The notes below the pieces were generated by a model, which worked only from the letters and a program-made list of their open reading frames with translations, did no database searches and was not told the DNA's origin. Below are positions 38,653 to 51,460 of a DNA stretch of 64,000 nucleotides, piece after piece (position 1 is the first letter of the stretch; every line of letters starts with the position of its first letter). A program made the translations under genes and the position numbers. This DNA is from Sinotaia quadrata. Its lineage: Eukaryota > Mollusca > Gastropoda > Architaenioglossa > Viviparidae. The stretch spans positions 15,780,001-15,844,000 of the forward strand of contig CM054181.1 in NCBI GenBank assembly GCA_028829895.1, in the 5' to 3' direction.

Positions 38653-39057
38653 TGTGATATTTTCAGTGATATTTCATACACAAAGCAAAAAAAAAATTAA
38701 ACCATAACTGTTCCGACTTAAGTAGATACCCTGTTCAAATCGTTAAGTTCAGTTTGAATTATGGCAACACTCTCCACGCATATTATAACTAATGTTAAGT
38801 GTTATTTTTTTTTTTTTGGGGGGGGGGGTATTTGACAGGTCTTGTGAAATTGCATTGCATGTTGATACAGGATTGGGGTATTAACTATAATTCTTTATTG
38901 TTTTCTAAGGATATCGGTTCAAAATATAAAAATATTTTTCTTAAATTTTTCCCATTTTCCCATTTTCATTTTTAACCATCAGATGGCATCAAACAGGGAA
39001 AGGAGATGCCAGGCCGTTTCTCAATTACAGTGTCACAGAAAGTGAAGACAGCTTGTG

Positions 39058-39142
39058 TGAATTTGCGTGAATTCCTGTGTGAATTTGCGTGAATTCCTGT
39101 GTGAATTTGCGTGAATTCTTGTGTGAATTTGTGTGAATTCTT
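39058..39142. repeat. 22-bp minisatellite, about 4 copies
   Basis: Four tandem units of gtgtgaatttgcgtgaattc with small changes. Confidence 0.9.
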
Positions 39143-39244
39143 GACTTTGAGAGCAGTTATTCTTCATTTTAAGAGCAATTAGCATGTTTGTTTACATTGA
39201 AGTCTAGGGGTTTCATTTAAACAGAGATTTGGTAATACAAAAAA

Positions 39245-40240
39245 ATGTGTTCTCCGACCCCTGATTTAGAGCAAGGCAGAAGGGCAGTGGTGATAGTGAA
39301 TCACTTTGAAAAATTCAAATTTTTTTTTATTATGTTTGAAATTTCTTTGTTGTTGCACCTGACTGTGGTTTATGAGCTATTCTTTGATACTTGCATAAGG
39401 TTTTGTGCCAATGGTGCTATCTTATGCATTTCTATTGTATCCATGAATATAGGACTGAGTCATAGGCCGTTTGGTAGTCAATCCATGTCATAGCAAGATT
39501 TGTTCTTCATTTCTTGCTATCAGTAACGATGGCCTTATCAATTGACAATTGGTCTTTTTATCCTCAACTGAATGGTCTATTACCTTTCAGTTCATTGGTT
39601 AATATTTTGTTTGTTTGAATGTGAGACATGATTTTATAAATCCTGATAGTAATTTCAAGGTAGTTGATAAGCATGTGATTATGCGATAGTTGTTTGGTGT
39701 TGTGCCTTTCTCTGGATCTTTCATAATCAGACTGGTTTTTCTCATTACCATCCATGCTGACAAGGTTTCTTGTTTGTTTAGTATGCCTTACTGTTCATCT
39801 GCAAGTCTAACATGTAAGGAGGTAAGATGTTTTAACCAAATAATTTTACATGGTGCAAGCCCAGGACTTTACAGTTTGACATCTTTCTTAACTTTTTCCT
39901 AATATCTTCCTCAATGATTGTAACATTGTATTTTTGTGGTGTGTCTTTATGGTCTTCTTCTAGTTCCTCAGTCCATTTGGTTGAGGTATTATGCGTACTT
40001 GTATTGCTCCAAATGTTTTCCTAGAAGTCTTGGTGCTCTTACTGTTTGGTATCTGTTGCCTTATTCTGGAATTTGCTTTTAATTCTTGATAGTGTCTTCC
40101 TGGGTCAGTTTTGAATATTTTGTGAATACCCCTCCACAGGAGAATTTTGACATGAAACTCTAAAACAAATGAAGTTATCTTTCCATGGACTGCCGCGAAC
40201 CTGAAAATGCCAGTATATGTAGCACTATGTAACATGTAGT
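39245..40240 (-). mobile_element. Decayed non-LTR retrotransposon reverse transcriptase fragment
   Basis: Read on the minus strand with frameshifts, the segment shows the order of a LINE-type reverse transcriptase. First comes a linker (KIFKTDPGRHYQELK), then RKTSLIMKDPEKGTTPNNYR followed by a leucine-rich stretch, then KGNRPFS, a block close to 'TNLAMTWIDYQTAYDSV', and finally FQSDSLSPLPFCLALNQ, the RT block with Asp-Ser-Leu-Ser-Pro. Many stops and shifts show that it is inactive. The endonuclease part and the C-terminus are missing. The family is recognised from these motifs only. Confidence 0.75.
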
Positions 40241-41689
40241 ACTACATTTTCATAACTCTATATTTTTTAATGAAAATGATGATTATTATTATTAATCTTT
40301 TATAACCAATTACAAGTGATGAGAATCTTAATTAATTTTATTAATGATCCTCCAACAGACACCACTTATCTATCACTTGGCGGATATGCAGGCATGTTAA
40401 ACGTTTTCTGTCTTCCACAACATAAACATTTCCAGTCATATAATCTTCCGTATGTGAAAGATTTTACTAAAATTTTAAGATTTTACTACGTCTTACTAAA
40501 AGAGAAGACAAATCTGACTTTAATCTATATTTAGCTAGCTCCCATCCTCCCACTTTCTTCTCCAACATATTTATCAATATGCATAAGAAGGTCAATAAAT
40601 TAAAAAATATATTTAGAAAATTGGAGTTATTACTGGTAGGTTATTATAATCTTCTACATGACCTGGATTAAGCATTGCTTTGACAGCCTTTCACTTGCTT
40701 TTGCAACAATGTCACAATGTCAGTGTCAATGGTGTCTCTAGCAACATGCATAGAAAAGACAGATGCGCTATTATATTCTCAAACGAACTTAAGCACCTTC
40801 CACACCATGTCAGTTCCTTCAAGCAGAACATGATTAAAGTAATTCTGATAACTTCAATGCACTGGAACTTTCCTGATGTATCCAGCATATACATGAAGTG
40901 TATAGTGTACTCCTTATGTTTACACACTGCAATAGACATTCCCACACCTTCCTGGTCATTCAAGTTTCTAACTGGTGAATACATGAAGGGACAACTGGAT
41001 AAGTGTAATATAATAGTGAGAATAACTCCATTCTATCTTACATTCCATCCTCAAATTACAATTTCCTGCAACAGTATGTTACTTCATACATGCGAAATTA
41101 AATGGAAAATAAACACTAGGACAATTGTTTATTTGAAAAATATATGGGTTTGAACATATGTGCCACATCATCATCATTATCAAGAGATCAGGGGTTGCAT
41201 AACTTTGATAAACTTACCTATTGAAGAAATGTGTGTCCATTCATGACTGGAATGTTGAAGGCATGAAATTATAATTCTATTTTATTAAAACCATTGAGAT
41301 GGCTCCCTACATATGTAGACCTGTCAAATAAAGTTTATAAAGAATATGTACGTCTTATCGCATATATGTTATAATGACGTATGATAATTAAATTGGTAAA
41401 AAACGTAATTAATTTTTAGCCTTCATGTTTGAGGAAAAGAAATTTTTGAAATTATTCGTCATTAAAATAACAAATAACAGCATCTCACTAGTGAAGCAAT
41501 GTAATACACTCGCCTTTGTGCTTAAAACTCAATGATTACAGTCAAACCGAGAAAGCGAAGTGATGAAAATGATGTTTGCAGACGATGTAATTATCTCAAG
41601 CTAGTTTCCTCTGTGTGTGTATTTGTGTTGTTCCTAATCGAAATGTGAGTTTTACGTTCTTTTGCTGCCCGCTTATGTTCCTTTTACTG
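40241..41689. other. Non-coding DNA of the left duplication copy
   Basis: About 40.15-40.26 kb resembles 37.33-37.44 kb, so a sequence of about 110 bases occurs on both sides of the extra segment of the left copy. No gene is supported. The 157-codon plus-strand frame at 40680-41153 has no recognisable features. Confidence 0.45.
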
Positions 41690-42050
41690 TACTATGTTAC
41701 TCGCATAGTTCCTCATACTGCGGTATGTCCCATTTACTGTAGTATGTTACTCGCATAGTTCCTCATACTGCGGTATGTCCCATTTACTGTAGTATGTTAC
41801 TCGCATAGTTCCTCATACTGCGGTATGTCCCATTTACTGTACTATGTTACTCGCATAGTTCCTCAAACTGCAGTATGTCCCATTTACTGTAGTATGTTAC
41901 TCTTATTGTACAAAGTTCCTCATACTTCAGTATGTCCCATTTACTGTACTATATAATTATTGTACTCAGTTCCTTGTATAGTTGCTCAAGCTGCATTATG
42001 TTTGTCTTTATGTACTATGTTCCTCGTATAGTTCCTCATATTGTGATTCG
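41690..42050. repeat. 50-bp minisatellite, about 6 copies
   Basis: Units contain atgtcccatttactgtagta and tgttactcgcatagttcctc, becoming diverged to the right. A few diverged copies exist at the matching place in the right duplication copy (about 54.98-55.25 kb). Confidence 0.92.
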
Positions 42051-42215
42051 TTCCTCTTAGTGTATACATTTCCTCTCCTTGGAGTACGTTCCTCTTTCAG
42101 CGAGTGTCATCTCATCACTCGGATACAATGGGCATCGTTTCAAATTGCTGGTTGGCAACAGATGTTCTGCGTCCTAAAAGAGTTTCTTGTGAGATGAAAT
42201 ATTCCGCAAGGGGCG

Positions 42216-42487
42216 TTACTGATACTTGAAACTGGTCATTTCAGAACTATCCACACCTGACTCCCCGGGTCCTGACGTTCCTGAGTCTGACATTGAACCT
42301 TCTTCTGTGATAGGAGGGGGGACAACGACAGGTTCTTCAAAAACGATCACGGGTTCATTTTCAAAGACGTCTCTAGGCTGGAGCTTGGGAGGAGTTGTAA
42401 GCATAACTGAGACAATTTCCACTGGATTTTCTGATAAATATTTACAGACTTCTGAATACTTGTTTATTCTGTCTTCAAACCCAGGCA
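42216..42487 (-). CDS. Receptor C tail exon (cytoplasmic C-terminus)
   Basis: On the minus strand the acceptor tttattctgttcatttctag ends at 42488. The exon then reads in the phase left by the receptor C donor at 47337, giving a Val codon at the junction and 90 further codons to TAA at 42216. Joined, the receptor would be 385 residues with a 4849-bp intron. The tail contains EVCKYLSENPVEIVSV, a conserved LTTPPKLQPRDVFENEPVIV block and a Ser/Glu/Gly/Asp-rich end (SDSGTSGPGESGVDS). The Cys could be palmitoylated, and the acidic Ser stretch resembles receptor-kinase substrates. The strongly similar exon at 55390-55649, in the same place relative to receptor D, supports it. Function as the tail is inferred from strand, phase and conservation. 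Confidence 0.75.
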
Positions 42488-42539
42488 CTAGAAATGAACA
42501 GAATAAACCAAAACAATAGTTGTTACAAGAATGTATGAA

Positions 42540-42735
42540 GCAAGATAGATTTAATGACGTTAATTGAAAACAAACTGATGCCTATAAAACGATAGGTCGA
42601 TTTAATGACGTCAATTGACTACTGAATGATGCATGTAAAATGATAGGGCAATTTAATGACGTCAATTGACTAAATAATGCATGTAAAATGATAGGGCAAT
42701 TTAATGACGTCAATTGACTAAATAGGGAGATTTCA
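42540..42735. repeat. Minisatellite, unit about 50 bp, about 4 copies
   Basis: Units contain tttaatgacgtcaattgact and atgtaaaatgatagg. It lies just upstream of the receptor C tail-exon acceptor. A 51-bp relative lies at the same place beside the D tail exon. Confidence 0.9.
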
Positions 42736-44799
42736 TGCCGGTCATTTGACAGCTAAAATTGCCTGTAATATGATAGTATGACGGAGGAATTGCCGTCCAT
42801 GTTTTATTAATTGTTTTATGAATTATTGTTATTTTTTTAAAAATCATGTTTACTTTGAGAAAATATTGCAGTAACCTGACTGTTGAAAAGACGGTTGAAG
42901 AAAGGACACAATGGCAATTCGAATCCAGTGATAGGAAATCGCACCAGAGTTAGGGGTGCAAGGGCGACATCTATAGAAACCGGCTAGAGTGCCGAGTAGG
43001 AGTGGGCCGATAATCAAGACGCTCGCAGACATTCACCTGGGAAAAGACCGATGAAAAGTTGTCAGGTAGGGACTGACGGTTTCGAACCGCCCGCATAAAT
43101 GCATGGACGAAGTGTGCAAAGTGGCAGGAAGAGGGTCGGAGAAGACGCGTGACGTACAACATAAAGGGCAGTAACCGCGTTAAAGTGTCGGATTATTCTT
43201 CCTAAAATACAACCATATTAGTTTATATACTGGGCAAAATTCTTGCTCGGCACTATGAGGAAATTCTGGTCCGTGGGAAACGCCGAGGTGAGTTAATTGG
43301 CTGATAGACTGAGATTTTTAGACTTAGAAATATTTATTGCATTACGTATCCTTTTGATGTAAAGTAGAAGCACGTTTGGTATGTTAAATTAACTTTTGTT
43401 GTAATGCTGGATATATATTTCAATTATATCTCAATGTTCATGTATTATATTAGTCTTGTGTGTATGGGGATAATACATTGTTTTGCAGAGATATAGGCTT
43501 GTGAAAGTAAGAAGAAGAAGAAGAGGAAAGACAGAGAGATTAACGCATGAGCTTATGCACCGTCACATTTGTGTTTCAGTGTAGCACTAAGAAATCCTGC
43601 CTGTACACGAAACACTGCAACCACTAATTCAGTACACTGTAAGTGACTTTCGCTATAATTCAATAGTTTATTTTAATCTAAATGTTTCGTATTGAAATTT
43701 CATCAGTTTTGTCTTGATTCTAAAATTTGAATCAGAAGCTTGCTTATCGTGAAAGTACCAATCTAGTTGTAACAAAAGTTATAAACATGCTCCATATCAC
43801 TTAGTAAAGAGCCATTCTTTTTAAAACATTACCCTTACCCTTCCAGTTGATGGCGAAATCCTAAATCACATAGAAGCATTTATGAACAAACACACAATAA
43901 CAAGACCAAACATGCACGGAAATTTGATTGAGACAACACACAATAGTACTACTAAACTTATGTCATTTGTAGGTGAAAACACTCAAAATAATAAGATTAA
44001 AATTACATGGATATTCTTCTTTTGTATTAAAAACATTTACAGGAACATGGCTAAACTTAAAACAAAAAAATAACCATTAACAGGAACATGGCTAAACATA
44101 AGTCACATAAACATCTGTATGAGAAAACATTCACAGGAACATGGCTAAAAATGACATGAATATTTTTAGAGAGTTAACATTCTGATACTTGACTAAATAC
44201 AAGACACGTGGTTATAGTAAGAAAGACACACAGTCTACTGTAATGAGACAAAACACAATTTAAAATATGATTAAACTTAGGACATGAGAATGACATTAGT
44301 GAAATGCTCTGTAAAACATGACTACAACTTAGGTCACAAGAATGACATTAGTGAAATGCACTGTAAACATGACTACAACTTAGGTCACACGAATGACATT
44401 AGCGAAATGATCTGTAAAACATAACTAAAATAGGACACGAAAATGACTACAGTAACATTTGACTAAACATAGGTTGCGCAAAGACGTTAACGAGAAAATA
44501 CACAGTAACATAAGTAACATGTAACTAAATACAGGATACGTGAAGACTTCAATGAGAATATACACAGTAACACATAACTAAACACATGATACGTAAAGAC
44601 GTTAATGAGAAAAAACACAGTAACACATAACTAAATACAGGTTACCTAAAGGTGTTAATGAGAAATTACATGAGAAAGTAGAGAACACCTGAATTCTGTA
44701 CTGAGATAAACATCACTAACATAAACACGTGGAGGATTTATGTGGCGAAAATTCGCAGTTAAACCCTGAATGTACACAGTGTACATTTACGTTTTCATG
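42736..44799. other. Intron of receptor C, left part
   Basis: No gene is supported. About 42.87-43.17 kb is GC-richer, with no clear motif. From about 43.9 to 44.7 kb irregular repeats recur (for example acaggaacatggctaaa, gacattagtgaaatg). Confidence 0.5.
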
Positions 44800-45560
44800 A
44801 ATTATACAGTAAAACGTGACTAAACGAGACATATCGACAATCTGAATGAGGAAAATATACAGTAGAATGTGAATAAACCAAACATGTGGTCATTTGTAGT
44901 GTTAAATATAGAGCAAAACGAGAATAAAAGGACGTGAACAATTTTAGTATACAATATACAGTCAAACGTGACTAAACGGGACATGGACAATTTTCGTGAT
45001 GAAATATACAATAAAACCTGACTAAACGGGACATGGACAATTTTAGTGATGAAATATACAATAAAACATGACTAAACGGGACGTGGACAATTTATTTATG
45101 AAATATACAATCAAACGTGACTAAACGGGACGTGGACAATTTTAGTGATGAAATATACAGTAAAACGTGACTAAATGGACGTGGACAATTTTATTGATGA
45201 AATATACAATACAACATGTCTAAACGTGACGTGGACAATTTTAGTGATGAAATATACAGGAAAATGTGACTAAATGGGACGTGGACAATTTTAGTGATAA
45301 AATACACAATAAAACGTGACTAAACGGGACGTGGATAATTTATTGATGAAATATGCAATAAAACGTGACTAAACGGGACAATTTAGTATACAATATACAG
45401 TCAAACGTGACTAAACGGGACGTGGACAATTTATTGATGAAATATACAATAAAACTTGACTAATCGGGATGTGAACAATTTAGTGATGAAATATGCAATA
45501 AAACGTGACTAAACGGGACGTGGACAATTAATTGATGAAACATACAATAAAAACTGACTA
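44800..45560. repeat. Satellite, unit about 46-49 bp, about 15 copies
   Basis: Units contain acgtgactaaacgggacgtg and gacaattttagtgatgaaat. Several have short deletions. Confidence 0.95.
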
Positions 45561-45699
45561 ACATAGAGCAGAAGGATGACCGGAGGAAGATACACGTAAC
45601 ACAAAAGAAGAAAAGCAAACAACAAAATTAGCAAACAAAACACTAAACACTCTAAATAACTAGAGGGCAAGATTGGGGAGGAGGAATGCAAATACTACT

Positions 45700-46440
45700 A
45701 ACAGCCTCTCAAATATTATTTTACATTGTATTAACCAGTTCAAATATTATTTTACAGTACTAACGGTTATAAAAAAAAACTAACACTCACGTAAGTACTA
45801 ATACTATTTTACATAGTACTGACACTCACACAAGTACGAATATTATTTTACATAGTGCTAACAGTGAACAAAGTTCTAATATTATTTTACAGAGTACTAC
45901 CAGTTACAAAAGTATTAATACTATTTTAAATAGTGCTAGTCGTGACACAAGTACTAACAGCCACACATGTACTAATACTATTTTCAATAGTACTAACAGT
46001 GATATATTTCCTAATACAATAGTACAACAGCCACACAAATACTAATACTATGTGTTATAAAGTCACACAAACACTACTACTACTTTACATAGTGCTAACA
46101 GTGAAATAAACACTAATACTACTTTACATAGTGCTAACAGTGAAATAAACACTAATACTATTTTACCTAATGCTAACAGTGAAATAAACACTAATACTTT
46201 TTTACCTAGTGCTAACAGTGAAATAAACACTAATACTATTTTACCTAGTGCTAACAGTGAAATAAACACTAATACTATTTTACCTAGTGCTAACAGTGAA
46301 ATAAACACTAATACTATTTTACATAATGCTAACAGTCACACAAGAACTACTACTATTTCACATAGTACTAACAGACTCACAAGGACTAATACCATTTTAC
46401 ATTGTACTAACTATTTTACATTGTACAGAGTATATAAATC
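45700..46440. repeat. 39-bp satellite with diverged borders
   Basis: A regular core of about seven units at 46060-46330 (gctaacagtgaaataaacac plus taatactattttaccta) is surrounded by diverged units. The 39-bp period yields an 81-codon minus frame with a 13-residue hydrophobic repeat (FISLLALGKIVLV), judged a by-product. Confidence 0.95.
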
Positions 46441-46509
46441 TTTCGATTGAAGCTAACGCCAGTCTGAAACACGAGTTAAAGATGGATATAGATACAACTC
46501 AAATACAAA

Positions 46510-46930
46510 CGTGAGCACTGAGTTTATTAAGAGCGGTGACACATATGTATTTACACAACATTATGATATCAGCTGTGTATGTCTACTGTAGAAGAGAGTA
46601 TCGAGTTTTTTACGAGTGCCGACACGTTTGTATTCAAACAACATTATGATATCAGCTGTATGTCTATTGTGCCGAGTTTATTACGAGTGCTGACACATTT
46701 GTTTTCACAGCTGTATGTCTAATATGGAAGAGATCACCGAGTTTATTACGAGTGCTGACACGTTTGTTTTCACAGCTGTATGTCTAATATGGAAGAGATC
46801 ACCGAGTTTATTACGAGTGCTGACACGTTTGTTTTCACAGCTGTATGTCTAATATGGAAGAGATCACCGAGTTTATTATGAGTGGTGACACGTATGTATT
46901 CACACAACATTATGATATCAACTGTATGTT
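46510..46930. repeat. Minisatellite, unit about 65 bp, 5-6 copies
   Basis: Units contain gagtttattacgagtgctga, cacgtttgttttcacag and tgtctaatatggaagag. Two diverged relatives lie at 59.25-59.40 kb, the matching position beside receptor D. Confidence 0.92.
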
Positions 46931-47336
46931 TACTGTAGAAGAGGGTGCATGATTCATGTCAATGCTAGAAAAGAGAGATAGAGAGGGGTAAGATATAATG
47001 AGTGTGACAGTTTGTACAAGGTAAGCGTGTTTCTGAGTGTGCATTAGAGAAAGAGTGTATGTATGGTCTCACAAATGGTCTAATATGGTCTCACAAATAT
47101 AAAATTGACTTAGACTGAAACGAAAAGAAAAATGGAATTATAAAAATACTTTGTTGTGAATAGAAATCACAGAAGATTATAGGAATAATGTGATTTACAT
47201 TTTTATTTTAAAAAGCACAACCACTCCCCCACCCCGCCTACACGTTAAAACCAGACCAAATAAGAATGATGGAAATAAACAAGCCAGCAACCAAACAAGC
47301 AAATTACACAATGCTAGCTTTCTCCAAAATGAATAC

Positions 47337-48222
47337 CTATATATGTGGTTAAGGGTACCGTCCGTACGATGGCTTTCCGGAGATCAATGTCGCCGTAGGA
47401 GTAAAAGTAGGGGGTGGTGAAGGCTCTGGCATGGCTTAATACAACAAAACTCAAGAGGAGTCGAAGTGGAATCGTCACATCCGGGCGAAAGAGAAAACAT
47501 ATATTTATAATGTCGATTGGAAGGAAGCAGACTACAAAAACCACGACTATGAAAGTTATGGCGGTCAGTTCTCTTTTAAACTTCCGGTTCTCTTCCTGAT
47601 CATCAAAAGGCAGCATTTCTGACGTGAGTGCCATTTCCTGGTAGAGTTTTCTGTATATGACGATTAAAAGAACTAGCAAGGCAGCAAAGGTCAAACCTTG
47701 AATTACAAAGATGAACACGTAGACGATAAATTCTCTAGGCATTACTTTTGCAAACTGGCATTCTAAAAACGTGTCAGGCTTTGGTGGGTGCCAGGCATAG
47801 AGTGGAATAAATCCAATCATGAGAGCCACAATCCAGATACATACTAAAAAATTGACGGCGTTGCGAGGACTTAGCACGTTGTCGTAATTATTAGGGTATT
47901 TGATATAAATATAACGATCTATAGATAAAGCCACCAAATTAAAAAAGGAGGCCCCTATAGTGGCGAAAACTGCAGTATGTATGAACAAACAGCCGTAAAA
48001 GTTTCTCGGCAGACCCATGTAAGCCATTACCGTAGTCGGTGGAATAGTTAATCCTGTCAACATGTCCGCTGAGGCGACACTAAGTATAAAATAGTATCTT
48101 ACTTTGTGCAGTCTGGGCGTGCGAATGTAGGTTAGTATTACAATGCCATTCGTTATAATTGCTAGAAGTCCGACTATGCATTCGGCGGTCATGAAGCCAA
48201 TTGTTTCGAGACTAAATGCCAT
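47337..48222 (-). CDS. Receptor C: adenosine-receptor-like class A GPCR, 7TM exon
   Basis: A seven-helix receptor exon of 295 codons plus one base. The ATG at 48222 is in strong context (A at -3, G at +4). Landmarks are E14 (1.39), N25 (1.50), SVASAD with D53 (2.50), C78 at TM3, a complete DRY, loop-2 ECQFAKV with Cys-x-Phe, CFLP in TM6 followed by Asn at 6.55, and LSH at 261-263. TM7 has T269-P-Y-F-Y, with Thr in place of Asn of NPxxY. Loop 3 contains LPFDDQEENRKFKRE, also present in B and D. The frame runs on to 47314, but the donor ATA-G|GTATTC at 47337/47336 is shared with D. The tail exon at 42216-42487 fits. It is close in sequence to D, consistent with a recent segmental duplication. 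Confidence 0.9.
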
Positions 48223-48924
48223 TCTTCAAACAAGATATGGAGTTTCAGGCTCAAACGCAGTCTTGTCTTTCTGTAATTGTTTATAATGATTTATTTGGAA
48301 ATTTACTTTAATAATCGGCATGAACGAAGATTTCTAATACAGAGACTTTAGTCTTTCGCTGTTGATCATGGCAATGTATTTCGTCCGTGAAATCAGTGTT
48401 TTGCAGATTATTAACCTCTTTTCTTTATTTGTTTCATGGCATTTATAAAAAATTATGTTCATAATCAGGTTTCTTTTTCAATTCACTTTGTGTATTTTTG
48501 TGTTGATAACAAGTTTTGATTTGCTGTTACTTGTGCGTCACTGAAAAATATTATTCGCACAATGTTCTTTTTTTTTTTGTGAATTATTTTTAAAATAAAG
48601 CATGAAATTTGTTGTTTATATGTAAATTAATCATTAATGTCTGACGTTGTGGTGATATCAACTTTGTTCAGATTGAACTGTCTGTAAAATTCTCTCTAAG
48701 GATTGAGATTCTTCCTTTCTTCTTAAATGCAAAATTAGTCGCAGTTGGAGTAGACTTGAATTACTGTAATTGTAAAAATTAAAAAAACTGAAATAGCAAT
48801 AAATTTTGGTTTTTTTTTGATAAGTCAGGTATCAGATTTTAGCAAAAACATGTGCAACTCGACTGTGATGGTGTTATTATTTTTACTGAAGCTGCTGACA
48901 GTTACTACACGAACTGTATTGTTT

Positions 48925-49105
48925 CTGTCAGATGGTGTTGCTATCAGGGAACTGACGTACATACATTTCTGTCAGCTGGCGTTGCTATCGAGAACTCACG
49001 TACATAGATTTCTGTCCGCTGGCGTTGCTATCAAGAACTGACGTATATAGATTTCTATCAGTTGGCGTTGCTATCGAGAACTGACGTATATAGATTTCTG
49101 GCAGC
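48925..49105. repeat. 43-bp minisatellite upstream of receptor C, about 4 copies
   Basis: Units contain gttgctatcgagaactgacg and acatagatttctgtcagc. The same 43-bp family stands upstream of receptor D with about 14 copies. Confidence 0.93.
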
Positions 49106-49218
49106 TTCCGCGAGGTAAATATCTGTAAATTACAGAATAACATTCTTCTGAAGACGTTATAATTGGGACAAAGGGGTTTAGAATTGCATATAATATAATT
49201 TTAATATTTACCCTCTCT

Positions 49219-49394
<176 letters not shown>

Positions 49395-49473
49395 AAGTGC
49401 AATAATCATTTATTGTCTAATATATGCATACGTCATTAGAGATAATATTAGACAATAAATGATTCCTGCACTT
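49395..49473. repeat. 29-bp inverted repeat (hairpin-forming)
   Basis: Arms at 49395-49423 and 49445-49473 pair with two mismatches around a loop of 21 bases. The arms share aatcatttattgtctaatat. With the TATC array it forms a segment absent from the matching place in the right duplication copy (about 61.73 kb). Confidence 0.9.
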
Positions 49474-49499
49474 TTAGATAACACTACCTCATTGTATAC

Positions 49500-50224
49500 A
49501 AAAGCAGAGTGCGGACAGATACTCCTCTTTGGATTGGTCACGAAAATAAAATAAATATCTATGACGTGTCCGTTCAACTTCTCATTAAGTAATTAAGAGA
49601 CACACTTGTTTTAATTCATAATAATAATTCAAATATAATTATAATCATTTAAAACAGTAATAATAGTAATAATAATAAATTGTAATTATGTTTCTCCAAG
49701 TTCTTGTATAAAACTAGTTTCCAGCTCGAAGCTCTGACACTTTAATTAAACTTGGATTCGAGCTTCACAACTCGCCAGTTACATAACCACTGGTCGAGCT
49801 TGTCATCTGCTCTGGCTGATGCGTAGTGTATGGTCAAGTGGACCTGTGTTCCTTGGTCAGAGTACACTCGAGATCGGATGCATAACGTGTCTACTGAATA
49901 AACAAATTAAAGTCAACAGGTGGTAGAACACATAAATAGGCGTGTTAAGGAAGGCCAAAATTACAGTTGGAAACACTGAACATCTCCCATAAGTGTCATT
50001 TGTCCCAATAGTAATTTTCCAAAAATAATTAAAAGACTGTGGACCTGTTTGTGGGATTTCCCATGGATTTTATAATTCAGGATTTATTGCCAAGGTTAGT
50101 AGTCATGGTTTCTCCAGCCTATTCCTCTTAAAACTAATATCTCTTAGTTCTGTAGCTTGTTTATATATGTTATTGGTTATATATTATTTTTACTAATAAA
50201 AAGTGTGACAGATTTGATAATCCA
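49500..50224. other. Non-coding DNA
   Basis: No gene is supported. Confidence 0.5.
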
Positions 50225-51460
50225 TATTTTAAAATGTAAATTGTTAAATTATATGAGTAAACCGACCTTGGGCCCTCCTTATGATAGCATTATTAAAGTG
50301 TCTGAGTTGAAGTGAATGCTCAAGGCAAGACTATTCTGAATTTGCTGATATAATGCAAACTAGTGAGTAGTTTTTATTATCTAATGATTTTTATTTATGA
50401 GAATGAGACCAGCCTATGGGCTGAGATTAAAGAAAATATTTGCTGTAGGGAAATCTACTGTCTAATAACTTTGAATTTGAAATGGCAAAGAAGAAGTCCA
50501 GTTTTAAAAGGTGGCCATTAGCTTGGTGGTGAGTTAAACTGACTGGTTGAGACAGAATGAACTTAGAAATATTTCATACATTTTAGCTATTGATATCGTA
50601 TACTCGTGTTTTATGTAGAGATGCACTATGTGAGCTGAATTTATTCCTACAAGTGTTTGAATTAGGTTGTTCACATGTAGTTTGCTAAATCTTGACATTA
50701 TCTGAAATGCTATAATTATTTTGCCATGTACGTGTATCAGACTAATAAATACTGTTGCTGTTGCAGGAAATTGTAAGTTGAGACCGAAATGTAAGATGGA
50801 ATGGAGTTATAAAGTGTTAAGCTGGAAACTTAGGTTTGCTCTCTGATTATATTTTTCAGGGTAAAGCAGCCTTTCACGTGCTATTTGAGCCTCCTGTATA
50901 TTGTTTGTAAACCACTATGACTGTCCCTGATAAAGGCGGGAAAGGGCGTGTAAATGTAAGAACACACTGCACTCTACTGATGTGTGGCAGCAAAATTTGT
51001 TGACTTCACGAACAATTTCTAGTGTAGAGAAGTTGTTTGACATCACTACATTTATTGTTCTGGTTGAAGGAGTTGGCACAGCAAAAAGAAGTGACCAGGT
51101 GAACTCTAAGTAGCAGAACAGTGTTTTTCATTTTACACTCGTGGTGCTGACAAAATTGAACTGAATTATAAATTGTGACATTGTGGCAAGTGCACCAAGG
51201 ACTGTCAAGACTGCACTGAATCATGTAAGGTAAAGATTATTATTACTTATTTCTAATAACTCCATTTCTGTCTTTTGATAAGACTATCTTGTGATTTGAA
51301 TTGACACTTTTGTTAAATTGTATTTATGATACACTTTGTAAACATAAAATTATCTGTCTTGGAAATATTCATGTCAAGTAATTTATTTCACTGTGTGTGT
51401 CATATGTCATCAATAAAATAAATTAAGATTCTCATCACTTGAATATTTATTTGTGATTGA
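50225..51460 (+). mobile_element. Dispersed repeat R1, copy 3 (5' truncated)
   Basis: Diverged but collinear with copy 1 from about its first hundred bases onward. Shared blocks include gaaacttaggtttgctc and gattatatttttcagggtaa. Neither terminal sequence of copy 1 is intact. Confidence 0.7.

Noticed and set aside
43040..43110. A possible tRNA because of a GGTTTCGAACC-like sequence.
   Set aside because: No acceptor, D or anticodon stem can be folded at the required spacing on either strand. The similar site near 20405 also fails.
46063..46308. An 81-codon hydrophobic repeat frame as a membrane protein.
   Set aside because: It is generated wholly by a 39-bp satellite without start context or non-repeat sequence.
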